Part shown: piece after piece, positions 33,280 to 41,958 of the stretch | Numbering within the stretch: position 1 is the first letter of the stretch | Layout: each line of letters begins with the position of its first letter | From: Patescibacteria group bacterium | GTDB taxonomy: Bacteria > Patescibacteriota > Microgenomatia > UBA1406 > GWC2-37-13 | Assembly: GCA_025057905.1 (NCBI GenBank) | Contig: JANWUX010000001.1 | Span: forward strand, 146,155 to 210,154 | Direction: 5' to 3' | Length of the DNA: 64,000 nucleotides | Translations under genes and position numbers: made by a program | Notes under the pieces: generated by a model | Database searches by the model: none | Told to the model about the DNA's origin: nothing | The model's input: only the letters and a program-made list of their open reading frames with translations

Positions 33280-34134
33280 ATGACTGAAAATCTTAAAATT
33301 AGAAAACTTGGAGCCCACCAATCGATTAAAGATGGTTATGTTCAAGCCCTTAATCGAATAAAAAAAATTGGCGGAAACTGCCTTCAGATATTTTCAAGCA
33401 GTCCTCGAGGCTGGTCAACTTCTTTTAAAATAAATCCGCAAGAGATTAAGACGTTTCTTTCATTAAAAAAAGAACTAAGAGCTGAGCCAATTTATTTCCA
33501 TGCTTCTTATCTGATTAATCTTGCTGACAGTGGAAAGATCGGCCATCTTTCAAAAATATCTCTTATCAATGAACTCTGCCTGGCAGAAAAGATGGAAATA
33601 AGAGGTTCAATTGTTCATCTTGGCTCCTATAAAGGTGAATCTTCCCAAGAGAAAATGAAGATCCTAATCAAAAACATTAAAGAAGTTCTTGAAAAAACGC
33701 CAAAAACCACTCTTTTTATCATCGAAAATGCCGGAACTAAAAAAATTGGCCAAAAACTTGAAGAAATCACTCAGATTATCGACTGTCTTGATAATCCTCG
33801 GGTTAGAGTCTGCCTTGATACCTGTCATCTTTTCAGTAGCGGAGTTAGATTTGAGAAAGCTTCTGATTTAGATGACTTTTTGAAAAAACTTGATAATCTT
33901 GATCTCCTTGAGAGACTTGAGTGTTGGCATTTTAATGATAGCAAGGATGAGTTTAACTCAGGAAAAGACCGACATGAAAACATTGGTCAAGGAAAAATCG
34001 GCCTTGAGGAGTTCAAAATCATTTTAAATCACCCAAAAACCAAGAACTTTCCCTTTATTATCGAAACTCCTGGCTTTAGCGATGAAGGACCAGACAAAGA
34101 AAATCTTGACATCTTAAAATCTCTCGTTGATTAA
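33280..34134 (+). CDS. nfo: Endonuclease IV (AP endonuclease)
   Basis: Cuts DNA at abasic sites in base-excision repair. The TIM-barrel protein has 284 residues with the zinc ligands of the family: LGAHQSIKDGY, FHASYLINLAD, IVHLGSYKGE, IIENAGTKK, CLDTCHLFSSG, CWHFNDSKDEFNSGKDRHENIGQG read as WHFNDSK and GKDRHENIGQG, and FIIETPGF. Full length. Divergent from hrcA and 3 bases before cca on the same strand, so probably cotranscribed with it. Confidence 0.95.
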   Translation: MTENLKIRKLGAHQSIKDGYVQALNRIKKIGGNCLQIFSSSPRGWSTSFKINPQEIKTFLSLKKELRAEPIYFHASYLINLADSGKIGHLSKISLINELCLAEKMEIRGSIVHLGSYKGESSQEKMKILIKNIKEVLEKTPKTTLFIIENAGTKKIGQKLEEITQIIDCLDNPRVRVCLDTCHLFSSGVRFEKASDLDDFLKKLDNLDLLERLECWHFNDSKDEFNSGKDRHENIGQGKIGLEEFKIILNHPKTKNFPFIIETPGFSDEGPDKENLDILKSLVD

Positions 34135-34137
34135 TCA

Positions 34138-35508
34138 ATGTTCTCTTTACCAGAAGCAATTGGAAACATTTTCAAAACTCTCAAGAAAAATCATTTTGAG
34201 ATCTACTTAGTAGGAGGTGCGGTAAGAGATTTGCTGTTAAACCGAAAACCAGAGAACTGGGACTTCACTACTAACGCCACCCCAGATGATATCCAAGCAC
34301 TTTTCCCTGACTCCTTTTACCATAACAAGTATGGAACAGTCTCAATACCAGTGACAATCGATCAAGAGAATAAGCCATCGATTCAAACAATCGTCGAGAT
34401 CACTCCATTTAGAAAAGAAACAAGTTATCTCGATCTTCGCCATCCAGCGAAAATTGAATGGGCAAAAACTGTTGAAGAAGACTTAAAAAGGCGAGACTTT
34501 ACCATAAATGCCTTAGCTTATGATGAAGAAAAAATAATCGATCTTTTTCAAGGCCAAGATGATTTGAAAAATAAGCTTATCAGAGCCATCGGCGACCCCG
34601 ATCAAAAATTTCAAGAGGATGCCCTGAGACTAATTCGAGCAATAAGGCTAGCGGCACAATTGGGCTTTCTTATCGAAGATAAAACTCGACTCTCAATTGA
34701 AAAAAATGCTCAGTTAATCACAAAAATTTCATGGGAACGAATAAGAGACGAGTTCTTGAAAATCTTAAAAACCAATCATCCCGCCGAGGGAGTACTTTTT
34801 CTGAGAAACACAAAGCTTCTTCAATATCTTCTCCCTGAGTTGGATGTTTGTTTTAATATTCCTCAAAAAAGCCCCAAAAGACATCATCGCTACGATGTGG
34901 GAACACACTTGGTAATGTCACTCAAAAACTGCCCGTCATCAGACGAGATTACTCGCTTTGCCACTTTAATTCATGACATTGGCAAAGCTCAAACTTTCAA
35001 AAGAGACTATCAGACTGGCATAATAACCTTCTATAATCATGAAGTCGTTGGCGAAAAACTGGCTCTGAAAATTGCTGAAAGATTTAAACTTTCCAATCAA
35101 AAAAAGGAAAAACTGCGGCGGCTGGTCAGGTATCATCAGTTCACTGTTTCTGAAAAGCAAACCGATAAGGCAATCAGAAGATTCATTCGCCAGGTCGGCA
35201 AAGAATACCTCCAGGATATCCTTGATCTTAGATTTGCCGATCGAATCGGTTCAGGGGCTAAACCTGACTCCTGGCGATTTAAACACTTTCGCCAACGCCT
35301 TGTTGAAGTTCAAAAAGAACCCTTCAAGGTGACTGATCTGGCTGTTGATGGTTATGATGTAATGAAAATTCTTGGAGTTAAGCCCGGCCCCATTGTCGGT
35401 AAAGTTTTAAATGAGTTGTTTCAAATGGTAGTCGACAAGAAATTAGTCAACGACCGAGAGGTTTTACTTAAGGAAATTGAGAGCTTTAAGACTATAAAGA
35501 TCAGCTAA
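34138..35508 (+). CDS. cca: CCA-adding tRNA nucleotidyltransferase with HD domain
   Basis: Adds or repairs the 3' CCA of tRNAs. The 456 residues start with the nucleotidyltransferase head YLVGGAVRDLLLNRKPENWD, read as VGGAVRDLLL and ENWDFTTNA with the Asp-x-Asp equivalents, then RRDFTINALAY. The RNA-binding neck follows, and an HD domain carries FATLIHDIGKA and VRYHQFT. The two tRNA genes here lack CCA, which makes this enzyme necessary. Its 3' end overlaps the convergent MBL gene by 8 bases. Confidence 0.93.
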   Translation: MFSLPEAIGNIFKTLKKNHFEIYLVGGAVRDLLLNRKPENWDFTTNATPDDIQALFPDSFYHNKYGTVSIPVTIDQENKPSIQTIVEITPFRKETSYLDLRHPAKIEWAKTVEEDLKRRDFTINALAYDEEKIIDLFQGQDDLKNKLIRAIGDPDQKFQEDALRLIRAIRLAAQLGFLIEDKTRLSIEKNAQLITKISWERIRDEFLKILKTNHPAEGVLFLRNTKLLQYLLPELDVCFNIPQKSPKRHHRYDVGTHLVMSLKNCPSSDEITRFATLIHDIGKAQTFKRDYQTGIITFYNHEVVGEKLALKIAERFKLSNQKKEKLRRLVRYHQFTVSEKQTDKAIRRFIRQVGKEYLQDILDLRFADRIGSGAKPDSWRFKHFRQRLVEVQKEPFKVTDLAVDGYDVMKILGVKPGPIVGKVLNELFQMVVDKKLVNDREVLLKEIESFKTIKIS

Positions 35509-36139
35509 CTTCTAAGGAAATAAACTGATCAATAATTGCTTTTTGTTTAGCGACTGTTGTTTCTTCGCCATGGCCAGGACAAATCACTGTCTCAGAAGGT
35601 AGACTGATGATTTTTTTAATTGATTCTTTGAGGTGATTTTTATTTGAATAAGAAAAGTCATATCGACCGATACCTCTTTTAAAGAGAGTATCACCACTGA
35701 AAACTATCTTTTCCTTCTCGAAATAGAACGCCACTGATCCAGGAGTGTGACCGGGAGTAGGGATAACTTTAACTTTAAACTCTTCGAAAGTAAGAAATTG
35801 ACTATGGCAAATATCAATCACTTTTTTTATTGGTATGGTGACTATTTGATAGCCAAGGAAATATTGAGCTGATCTTACAAGGTTTTTTATCAAAAAGTAA
35901 TCTTTCTTGTTTAAATAAAGATTAACTCTCAAGGACTCCTGAATTTCGCCAACCGCCATCAAATGATCAAAATGACCATGAGTTGCTAGAATTGCAAGAA
36001 GATTAAGGTCTCGCTTTCTTATCTCTTCAAGAAGAAAACTGGCTTCATCTCCTGGATCAATCAAGATTGCTTTTTTGTTCTTAATTATCAGATAACAATT
36101 TACCGCCAGCTGACCAAGAGAGTAACGAATAATCCTCAT
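35501..36139 (-). CDS. Metallo-beta-lactamase-fold hydrolase (glyoxalase II-like)
   Basis: A small MBL-fold enzyme. Metal motifs: THGHFDHL, PTPGHTPGS, FSGDTLFKRG and CPGHGEET. About 212 residues from MRIIRYSLG, the size of glyoxalase-II-like and persulfide-dioxygenase-like hydrolases without an extra C-terminal domain. The substrate cannot be told. The ATG at 36139 overlaps the secF stop (ATGA), preferred over an upstream start within secF. Confidence 0.85.
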   Translation of the reverse strand: MRIIRYSLGQLAVNCYLIIKNKKAILIDPGDEASFLLEEIRKRDLNLLAILATHGHFDHLMAVGEIQESLRVNLYLNKKDYFLIKNLVRSAQYFLGYQIVTIPIKKVIDICHSQFLTFEEFKVKVIPTPGHTPGSVAFYFEKEKIVFSGDTLFKRGIGRYDFSYSNKNHLKESIKKIISLPSETVICPGHGEETTVAKQKAIIDQFISLEVS

Positions 36140-37002
36140 CTTCTTTTTCTTTTTTCCAACCAAACAAGCAACGGCGTGGCGATAAATGGCGAAGAGTAAG
36201 TCCCAGTGATTGCTCCAATCAAAAGCGCCAACACAAAAAACTTAATCGTTTGACCACCTAGGAGAATCAGGGAGAGCAAGATAAAAATAATTGTCATTGA
36301 ATTATTAAGTGATCTAATGACAGTTTGGGTTAAAGCCCGATTGGCGATTATTTCAATCTCAATCTCAGGCTCCTTTTTTATAGACTCTCTGATCTTGTCA
36401 AAAATGACAATTGTATCATGAACAGAAAAAGACATAGTCGTTAACATCGCTGTGACAAAGAGCGGGTCAATCTCGGCACCGAAGAAATGAGAAATTAACG
36501 AGTAAGCACCCAGTAAGATCAAAAAATCATGAATCATCGCCAAAATAGCTGCAAGAGCAAAATTAAAACTTCTAAAGGCAAAACTAACATAAAGAAGGAT
36601 ACCTCCGAGAGCCAGGACTGAGGCCAGACAAGTTTTTCTGATTATCTCCTGACTGATGGTAGGACCAACAGTTTCTAGTCTTTGGGTGATTAACTTTGTT
36701 CTCAAACTATCTTCAATTTTCTTTTTTAATTGATTAAGACGATTGTTATCAGTTTCTTTTGTTGTCAGTCTAATTGTTTTTTTATTAACCTGCAAAAAAA
36801 TAAAATTAACATTGTCTTGATTAAGGAGTTTTTCTACTTCTTGTCGGGGAATAATCTTGTCAGCTTCAAATTCAACAGTCGTTCCACCGGTGAAATCAAC
36901 CGAAAATCGAAAGCCCCACCTAAAAATTGAGAATAAACCAATCAAAATTATCGTTGCAGAAAGAAAGAAGAAAATTAATCTAAATCTTAAAAAATTAATC
37001 AC
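36136..37002 (-). CDS. secF: Protein translocase subunit SecF
   Basis: With SecD uses the proton motive force to help pull proteins through SecYEG. The 288 residues have six helices and the conserved VDFTGGTTVEFEAD, VGPTISQEIIRKTCLA, and SFSVHDTIVIFDKIRE with the following NRALTQTVIRSLNNSMT. The GTG start at 37002 overlaps the secD stop (GTGA). Stop is TGA. Full length. Confidence 0.95.
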   Translation of the reverse strand: MINFLRFRLIFFFLSATIILIGLFSIFRWGFRFSVDFTGGTTVEFEADKIIPRQEVEKLLNQDNVNFIFLQVNKKTIRLTTKETDNNRLNQLKKKIEDSLRTKLITQRLETVGPTISQEIIRKTCLASVLALGGILLYVSFAFRSFNFALAAILAMIHDFLILLGAYSLISHFFGAEIDPLFVTAMLTTMSFSVHDTIVIFDKIRESIKKEPEIEIEIIANRALTQTVIRSLNNSMTIIFILLSLILLGGQTIKFFVLALLIGAITGTYSSPFIATPLLVWLEKRKRR

Positions 37003-38303
37003 CGCTTCTTTTTTAGATAAAAAACTTGAATTAATCTCTTAGTGATAAAAACTCCGGTAAAAAAGCTAATTATCACCCCAATCGCCAGAGTTAGGGAAAA
37101 GCCTCTGACTAAACCAAATTGAGGTAAAAACTCCCAACTTAAAGGATTAAACAAAATAAAGGCGATGACCAGAGTGGTTATATTGGCGTCTTTGATCGCT
37201 TCAATAGCTCGGCCAAAACCGACTTTTACTGCCATGTCTATTTCCTTTCCTTTTCGCAACTCTTCCTTAATTCGTTCAAATATTAAGATATTTGAATCAA
37301 CAGCCATGCCAATTGAAAGAATGAAACCAGCTATTCCCGGTAGGGTTAACACAATTGTAAAGATCTTAAAGATCGCCAGACTCATGGCACCGTAGATCAA
37401 CAAAGCGACCGAAGCAAGAACTCCTAGTTTGCCATAGTAAAAAATCATAAAGACCAGCACCGACACCAAACCAACAACACCAGCAGACAAGCTTCGCCTC
37501 ACTTCTTCTTTACCCAGCGATGGTCCAATTTTTTTTTGCTCAATAAGTTTTACGTCTACCGGCAAAGCACCGGCATTAATCGTAATAGCAATTCTCTTTG
37601 CTTCATTTAGATCAAAAGCACCAGAAATTCTGGCTTGACCTCCAGCTATTTCTTCCTGAACAATGGGCGCAGTGACAAGTTGATCGTCAATAAAGATCGC
37701 CAGTGGTTTTTTTATGTTTCTTCTTGTAATTTCCTGAAATTTTTTACTTCCTTCATCACTAAATTCCAGAGCAACTTCTGGCTTGCCAGTCTCCTGGCTA
37801 AAAGTAACGGAGGCTTTCTTGATGTACTTGCCAGTTAGATCGGTGGGTAAAAAAAATGACGACGGCGAGGCGTCTTTCGTTTCGATGATCTTCTGTTCCA
37901 TGAAAACCAACTGAGCTGTCTTGCCGATAACCTGAATTGCGTCATCGACATTCTCAATCCCAGGCAACTCGACAATAATACGATAATCATCATTAATCTT
38001 TAGCGACTGGATTACCGGCTCGGAGACGCCGAAAAAATTAACTCTTCTTTCGATAATGCTTCTTGCCGATTCGACCGCTTCAGGTAAATCTTTTTTTTTG
38101 ACATTTTTTGGATTAACTTGAAAGACAAGCCGACTCCCCCCTTGAAGATCAAGACCAAGCCGAAGTTTTACTGGGTGGTTAATTCCAAAAAGGCTAATTG
38201 AGGTTGGAAGTTTATATTTTTCTTTAATCTCTTCAGGAAGAATAACCCAGAAAATAAAAGTAGCAAAAACTATGATTAAAAGTGTCTTCAAAAACTTTTT
38301 CAT
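36999..38303 (-). CDS. secD: Protein translocase subunit SecD
   Basis: The partner of SecF. Residues 1-25 form helix 1. The periplasmic domain has LRLGLDLQGGSRLVFQV and IERRVNFFGVSEPVIQ. The C-terminal helices include ALLIYGAMSLAIFKIFT, TLPGIAGFILSIGMAVDSN and NILIFERIKEELRKG, then DANITTLVIAFILF. 434 residues, typical of Gram-positive-type SecD. It lies 8 bases after a winged-helix gene, in a run that also holds DUF3048 and DUF4446 proteins. Confidence 0.95.
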   Translation of the reverse strand: MKKFLKTLLIIVFATFIFWVILPEEIKEKYKLPTSISLFGINHPVKLRLGLDLQGGSRLVFQVNPKNVKKKDLPEAVESARSIIERRVNFFGVSEPVIQSLKINDDYRIIVELPGIENVDDAIQVIGKTAQLVFMEQKIIETKDASPSSFFLPTDLTGKYIKKASVTFSQETGKPEVALEFSDEGSKKFQEITRRNIKKPLAIFIDDQLVTAPIVQEEIAGGQARISGAFDLNEAKRIAITINAGALPVDVKLIEQKKIGPSLGKEEVRRSLSAGVVGLVSVLVFMIFYYGKLGVLASVALLIYGAMSLAIFKIFTIVLTLPGIAGFILSIGMAVDSNILIFERIKEELRKGKEIDMAVKVGFGRAIEAIKDANITTLVIAFILFNPLSWEFLPQFGLVRGFSLTLAIGVIISFFTGVFITKRLIQVFYLKKKR

Positions 38304-38311
38304 AAAAAAGT

Positions 38312-38887
38312 CTACTTCATGAACTCTTCATCCGAACCAACCAACATCACCTTTGGTTGTTTGAGGAATCGCCAAATGAATGGATCATTGTTTTTCTTTC
38401 TAAATTTGAATTCTTCCTCAGTCATGTAAGTGTAGTTTATTGATCGATTGTAAGTTTTTTCTGCTTGAGCAATCAGCTCATCTAACTCTACTTGGACCAC
38501 CACCCCAACAATCACGAGATGAACTTCGTCGTTTTTTATAGGAATATTCTTGACAAACTTCATCGAAAGTGCAACATACTTGATTTTTCCAATCTTTGAG
38601 ATATTTTCTAGAATTAGTCTTGAGAGAAAAGTGGTTTTGGCAAAAATTCTAAAAAACTCTTCATAGAAAAGGTAATGTTTGTTCAAAAAAAAATAAACCT
38701 TGTTTAGTCTTTTTTCTCTTAGAAGAAGCTTTTCAACCGAGAGAATATCAAGTTCTCTTTTTACAGCATTGACTTCATCGCCGACTTGGCGGACAATCTC
38801 TCGTAGGTAGTGAGTTTTCTCAGGATGATGAAAAAAAAGCTCAAGGATTTTTCTTCGAGTTCTTGAAGTGATAATTTTTTCAAGCAT
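38312..38887 (-). CDS. Winged-helix protein with a degenerate nucleotidyltransferase-like domain
   Basis: Residues 1-75 look like a winged-helix DNA-binding domain (SRTRRKILELFFHHPEKTHY, read as RRKILELFF and THYLREIVRQVG, and VYFFLNKHYLFYEEF). The rest resembles the small polymerase-beta-type domain that often follows such heads, but the GSxxxG and DxD positions read ALSMKFVKNIPIKNDEVHLV, read here as KYVALSMKF and NDEVHLVIVG, so catalysis is unlikely. It may be a regulator or toxin-antitoxin relic. The ATG at 38887 is 2 bases after the DUF3048 stop; a TTG at 38893 is also possible. Confidence 0.65.
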   Translation of the reverse strand: MLEKIITSRTRRKILELFFHHPEKTHYLREIVRQVGDEVNAVKRELDILSVEKLLLREKRLNKVYFFLNKHYLFYEEFFRIFAKTTFLSRLILENISKIGKIKYVALSMKFVKNIPIKNDEVHLVIVGVVVQVELDELIAQAEKTYNRSINYTYMTEEEFKFRKKNNDPFIWRFLKQPKVMLVGSDEEFMK

Positions 38888-38889
38888 CT

Positions 38890-40062
38890 TCAATAGGTAA
38901 CTCTATTGCCAATCGGCAGAATCTCAATCCAGGTATTGCCTCTGACAAAACTGATTTCTCTATTTTTTTCATCAAAAAATCTAATTAGCGCTGAATCGTT
39001 CTCTTTCAGCCATGTGCCTTGAATCACTTTACCATTTTGAAAAACGATTGTTTCGCCTTTGCCGACTAAATCATAAACAAGATGACCACCCGGATAACCA
39101 TCATTAGCTGGCGATTCTTTAGCAAAAACAACGACAACATTTTTGGCTGAAATTTGTTTGTTGTTGTTCTTGTCCAATTGAAGTTGTCCGCCATTGACTC
39201 TCAAATAAACATTTCTCTCTCGGTCGTAATTCCAGACGACTCCATAATCATTAAAGGAACTCTCCCAAAAACCAAACTCTATCTTTTCAATGACTCCTCG
39301 CTGGGCTGGCGGATTTTCATCCTTGAACTGCCATTCTTTGAAACTTTCATTCCACCTTAGACCGTCTTTGTCGACATCAGCCAGACCTCTTTTCTCTCTG
39401 CTATACTGCCAAAGCTTTTCTGTAGACGAGTACATTGTATGTTCAACAGCTCTACCCGGTAGTCTCTCATAGTCTCGCCAGAAATAGGGAAATGGAATAG
39501 CAAACTGATTTAGACTGTTATAGTTGCTCCAGCCTAACTTCTTCAACTCACCCAAAGCGTCCGCTGGACCAGGAGTGTTAGCACCACCAACATGTACATA
39601 CAGAGGATAATGTCCAAAACCTTGAAGAAGTTTTATGAAATAAATTCTGGCTGACCTTATCGGACCAACATAAGAAGCATCCTGACAATAAAAAATTGCT
39701 AGAAAACGGGTAATTCCTCCCTCAGCGACTGCTTCAAAAACAATATCGGCTGTTGATAGACCCGATTGAGGTCGAGCTTCGGTGTGGTTTTCGATCATCA
39801 CCCCCAAAGGTCGTCGTTTCTCCCATTGTTGCCGTCTAATCTTTGAGTAATACGCACCTGTCAAAGGGCAAGGCTCAGTTTTTGGTAAATTTTTTTCCAT
39901 TTCCTCGTTAAAAGATTCACTTATACTTACTGTTGGCTGATAACTTATAGTGGCTGACGGCTCTTGAACTCTGTAGATAATCGAAAAGAGACCGTAGGAA
40001 GATATCAAAGAAGAAAAGAAGATTAAAATAATCAGAATCGATGCCTTTTTTCTCTCAATCAT
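38890..40062 (-). CDS. DUF3048 (YerB-like) membrane-anchored protein
   Basis: A conserved surface protein of unknown function. An N-terminal hydrophobic anchor (about residues 7-27) is followed by two DUF3048 modules: CPLTGAYYSKIRRQQWEKRR, read as CPLTG and RRPLGVMIENHTEARPQSGL, then ADIVFEAVAEGGITRFLAIF and VGPIRSARIYF, and a C-terminal part with GTWLKENDSALIRFFDEKN. About 390 residues. YerB of Bacillus is a lipoprotein; no lipobox is clear here. ATG at 40062 chosen over an in-frame TTG. It lies between DUF4446 and the winged-helix gene. Confidence 0.85.
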   Translation of the reverse strand: MIERKKASILIILIFFSSLISSYGLFSIIYRVQEPSATISYQPTVSISESFNEEMEKNLPKTEPCPLTGAYYSKIRRQQWEKRRPLGVMIENHTEARPQSGLSTADIVFEAVAEGGITRFLAIFYCQDASYVGPIRSARIYFIKLLQGFGHYPLYVHVGGANTPGPADALGELKKLGWSNYNSLNQFAIPFPYFWRDYERLPGRAVEHTMYSSTEKLWQYSREKRGLADVDKDGLRWNESFKEWQFKDENPPAQRGVIEKIEFGFWESSFNDYGVVWNYDRERNVYLRVNGGQLQLDKNNNKQISAKNVVVVFAKESPANDGYPGGHLVYDLVGKGETIVFQNGKVIQGTWLKENDSALIRFFDEKNREISFVRGNTWIEILPIGNRVTY

Positions 40063-40085
40063 TTCACAGAACAAATCAGAAAATC

Positions 40086-40535
40086 CTAATTAGAAACAAC
40101 TCTCTTTATCAATTTTTTTTCTTCGTCTGACAGTTCATACTCCTCACTTTTCCCCTTAGTTATTTTTTTTGGGTAAATTCTGAGACCATCTTTCGTGTAG
40201 ATAAAGTTCAGGATTAAACCATTATTTTCAGCATCAAGAAAGACAATAACAAAACTTTGCTTTACTCCTTCTCGCTGAAAGGGATCATAACGAAGAAGAT
40301 CAAATTTCTGAAGAAATTTTCGTGAAAGATTGAGATGTGAATGGAAACTTTCCTTCAAGCTATTAATCTCTTTTAAAATCTGCTCCTCTTTTTCGAGCAA
40401 AAAATCTAGAATCTCATCCAGTCTTTCTTTTTTTGTTTTTGCTACAAGTTTTTGATAATGAGCTCTTATCTTTAACACTAGGTAGGAAAGAGAAAATATC
40501 CAGAGAAAAAAAAATATACTCACAAGATCAATCAT
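40086..40535 (-). CDS. DUF4446 family membrane protein
   Basis: 149 residues with one N-terminal helix (about 3-22), a coiled coil (30-75) and the DUF4446 core LLRYDPFQREGVKQSFVIVF followed by LDAENNGLILNFIYTKDGLR and EYELSDEEKKLI. Function unknown; the family is widespread in Firmicutes-like and CPR genomes. It starts a minus-strand run towards secDF. TATAAA lies about 15 bases before its ATG. Confidence 0.82.
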   Translation of the reverse strand: MIDLVSIFFFLWIFSLSYLVLKIRAHYQKLVAKTKKERLDEILDFLLEKEEQILKEINSLKESFHSHLNLSRKFLQKFDLLRYDPFQREGVKQSFVIVFLDAENNGLILNFIYTKDGLRIYPKKITKGKSEEYELSDEEKKLIKRVVSN

Positions 40536-40604
40536 TCCTGAAGATAAATTTTATAGATCAGCTAGACTGATGTCAATTTTCTTTGCTAAAATTGCTACCA
40601 GCAA

Positions 40605-40904
40605 ATGCCTAGAAAAACAAAAAAGGAAAAAATAATTGCCGAATATCGAAAAAGACTGAAATTAATTTCTCAGCGTCTTTCACAACCCAACAAGAATAAT
40701 TCAGAAAGAAAAGAAATTTACTCTAAGGATCAACCCTCTTTGTGTTCAAAAGTGCCAAAGTTAAATCAACAAATATCACCTAAAGACGACAATCAAGATT
40801 CAAAAGTAACGAAGAAATATCTTTATCAAGATCTAAAAAAAACCATCATTTTAAGTTTGATTATTTTCGTCATCCAAATAATCCTAGCGATTTCGATCTT
40901 TTAG
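40605..40904 (+). CDS. Small tail-anchored hypothetical protein
   Basis: 99 residues: a very basic N-terminal coil (MPRKTKKEKIIAEYRKRLK), a polar middle, and one C-terminal transmembrane helix (about 80-98). This is a tail-anchored layout. I recognise no family. It stands alone between two divergent/convergent neighbours with TGCTAAAAT, an extended -10, 12 bases before the ATG, which supports it being a real gene. It ends 10 bases from the convergent thpR. Confidence 0.6.
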   Translation: MPRKTKKEKIIAEYRKRLKLISQRLSQPNKNNSERKEIYSKDQPSLCSKVPKLNQQISPKDDNQDSKVTKKYLYQDLKKTIILSLIIFVIQIILAISIF

Positions 40905-40914
40905 TCATGAGAAA

Positions 40915-41457
40915 TTATTTTTCAACCAGTTCAAAACTCATTATTTTTTTATAGATTGGGATTCTCTCACTGAGAATACTTTGGAAGAGATAAACTCTGT
41001 CAACTTTGAATGAAACCTCAATCTTTATCTTTCTAAGCTTACTTTTAAGAGCAAAGTATTGCTGTTTAGATGATCTTGGCCCCCGACTGAGAGTCAGGTG
41101 AGGAATAAATTTGTGATGATTTTTGTTTTCTAGACCAAAAACACCTCTAATTTTCTCCACCAATCTCTCCATCTCCTTTTCTCGGTAAAAGTCTAGATAG
41201 ACAATAAGCCTTCTGTTTACAAAGGTATCAAGGCGAAATGAGTGCAGATAAAAGAAAGACTGATCCCAAAGCAACGCCTCGACTTTTTGCTTTATTTTCT
41301 GACAATTGTCAACTGAACCAAAAAAATAGAGAGTGATGTGAAAATTTTTCGGTACTATCCAATCAAAGTGAGAATAGTCTCTCTTTAAAGAGATAATCTC
41401 TTTATCTATTTTCTCCTTGATTACCTCTGGAACATCAATCCCTAAAAAAAGCCTCAT
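40915..41457 (-). CDS. thpR: RNA 2',3'-cyclic phosphodiesterase (2'-5' RNA ligase family)
   Basis: A 2H phosphoesterase that opens 2',3'-cyclic phosphates on RNA. Both catalytic HxTL motifs are present (FHITLYFFG and PHLTLSRGP). The start MRLFLGIDVPE matches the family; about 180 residues. A longer reading upstream would overlap the cytidylyltransferase gene and has no homology. It begins 4 bases after that gene's stop. Confidence 0.9.
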   Translation of the reverse strand: MRLFLGIDVPEVIKEKIDKEIISLKRDYSHFDWIVPKNFHITLYFFGSVDNCQKIKQKVEALLWDQSFFYLHSFRLDTFVNRRLIVYLDFYREKEMERLVEKIRGVFGLENKNHHKFIPHLTLSRGPRSSKQQYFALKSKLRKIKIEVSFKVDRVYLFQSILSERIPIYKKIMSFELVEK

Positions 41458-41461
41458 TATT

Positions 41462-41944
41462 TTAGTCCGCCAGCAAAAGGTTAATGATTCTTCTTGTCGA
41501 AAACTTTCTAAGTCGATTAGTGACGATCTTGACTTGAGCTCCAACCCACCCTGCTTGTGATTTCTTATTGTTAAGTTTTTCGTCACCACGAGTCACGGCA
41601 ATGACTCTTGGCTTAACCCTTTTAACCAGCTCAAGATAATCATCATCACTTCTAAAGAGCGGTAGAAGAATTACCAGATCGACAAAATAAAAACTCGCCA
41701 AAATCTCCGCTCTTTCTTTTTGAGAATGGAATGGATTGCGATTTTTTCGCTTTCGAATAAACTCATCCGGCTCCAAAGCAATAATTAAGACTTCACCCTG
41801 GTCTTTTGCTTTTTTCAGGAATTGAAGATGGCCGTAATGAATGAGATCAAAACAACCGCCAACCAAAACGATTTTTTTTTGAAAAATTTTCTTGTCAACT
41901 TGATTTAACCTAGAGTAACAAGCAATCTTTGAAAGATCACTCAC
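41462..41944 (-). CDS. Cytidylyltransferase-like nucleotidyltransferase (RfaE C-terminal type)
   Basis: A HIGH-superfamily nucleotidyltransferase. Seen: VGGCFDLIHYGHLQFLKKAK with the HxGH motif (HYGH), and NRNPFHSQKERAEILASF, resembling the RfaE2/HldE-C and TagD groups that activate sugar phosphates or glycerol phosphate. 160 residues. The start codon is GTG at 41944; a minus-strand TATAAT ends exactly 6 bases before it, implying a leaderless message. Substrate not determined. Confidence 0.82.
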   Translation of the reverse strand: MSDLSKIACYSRLNQVDKKIFQKKIVLVGGCFDLIHYGHLQFLKKAKDQGEVLIIALEPDEFIRKRKNRNPFHSQKERAEILASFYFVDLVILLPLFRSDDDYLELVKRVKPRVIAVTRGDEKLNNKKSQAGWVGAQVKIVTNRLRKFSTRRIINLLLAD

Positions 41945-41946
41945 TC

Positions 41947-41956
41947 TATAATTATA
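41947..41956. promoter_or_regulatory. Palindromic TATAATTATA serving two divergent leaderless genes
   Basis: The 10-bp palindrome holds TATAAT on both strands. Each copy ends exactly 6 bases before a start codon: GTG at 41944 (minus) and ATG at 41959 (plus). Only 14 bases separate the two coding regions, so both messages must start at or next to the start codon. Position and symmetry are read directly; promoter function is inferred. Confidence 0.7.
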
Positions 41957-41958
41957 CT

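Noticed and set aside
5985-38303. UGA read as an amino acid
   Set aside because: TGA ends several full-length genes (lemA, secF, secD), and tryptophans use TGG.
41458-41589. Extended thpR reading into the cytidylyltransferase gene
   Set aside because: Homology starts at MRLFLGIDVPE, and the extension is antisense-frame sequence of a real gene on the same strand.
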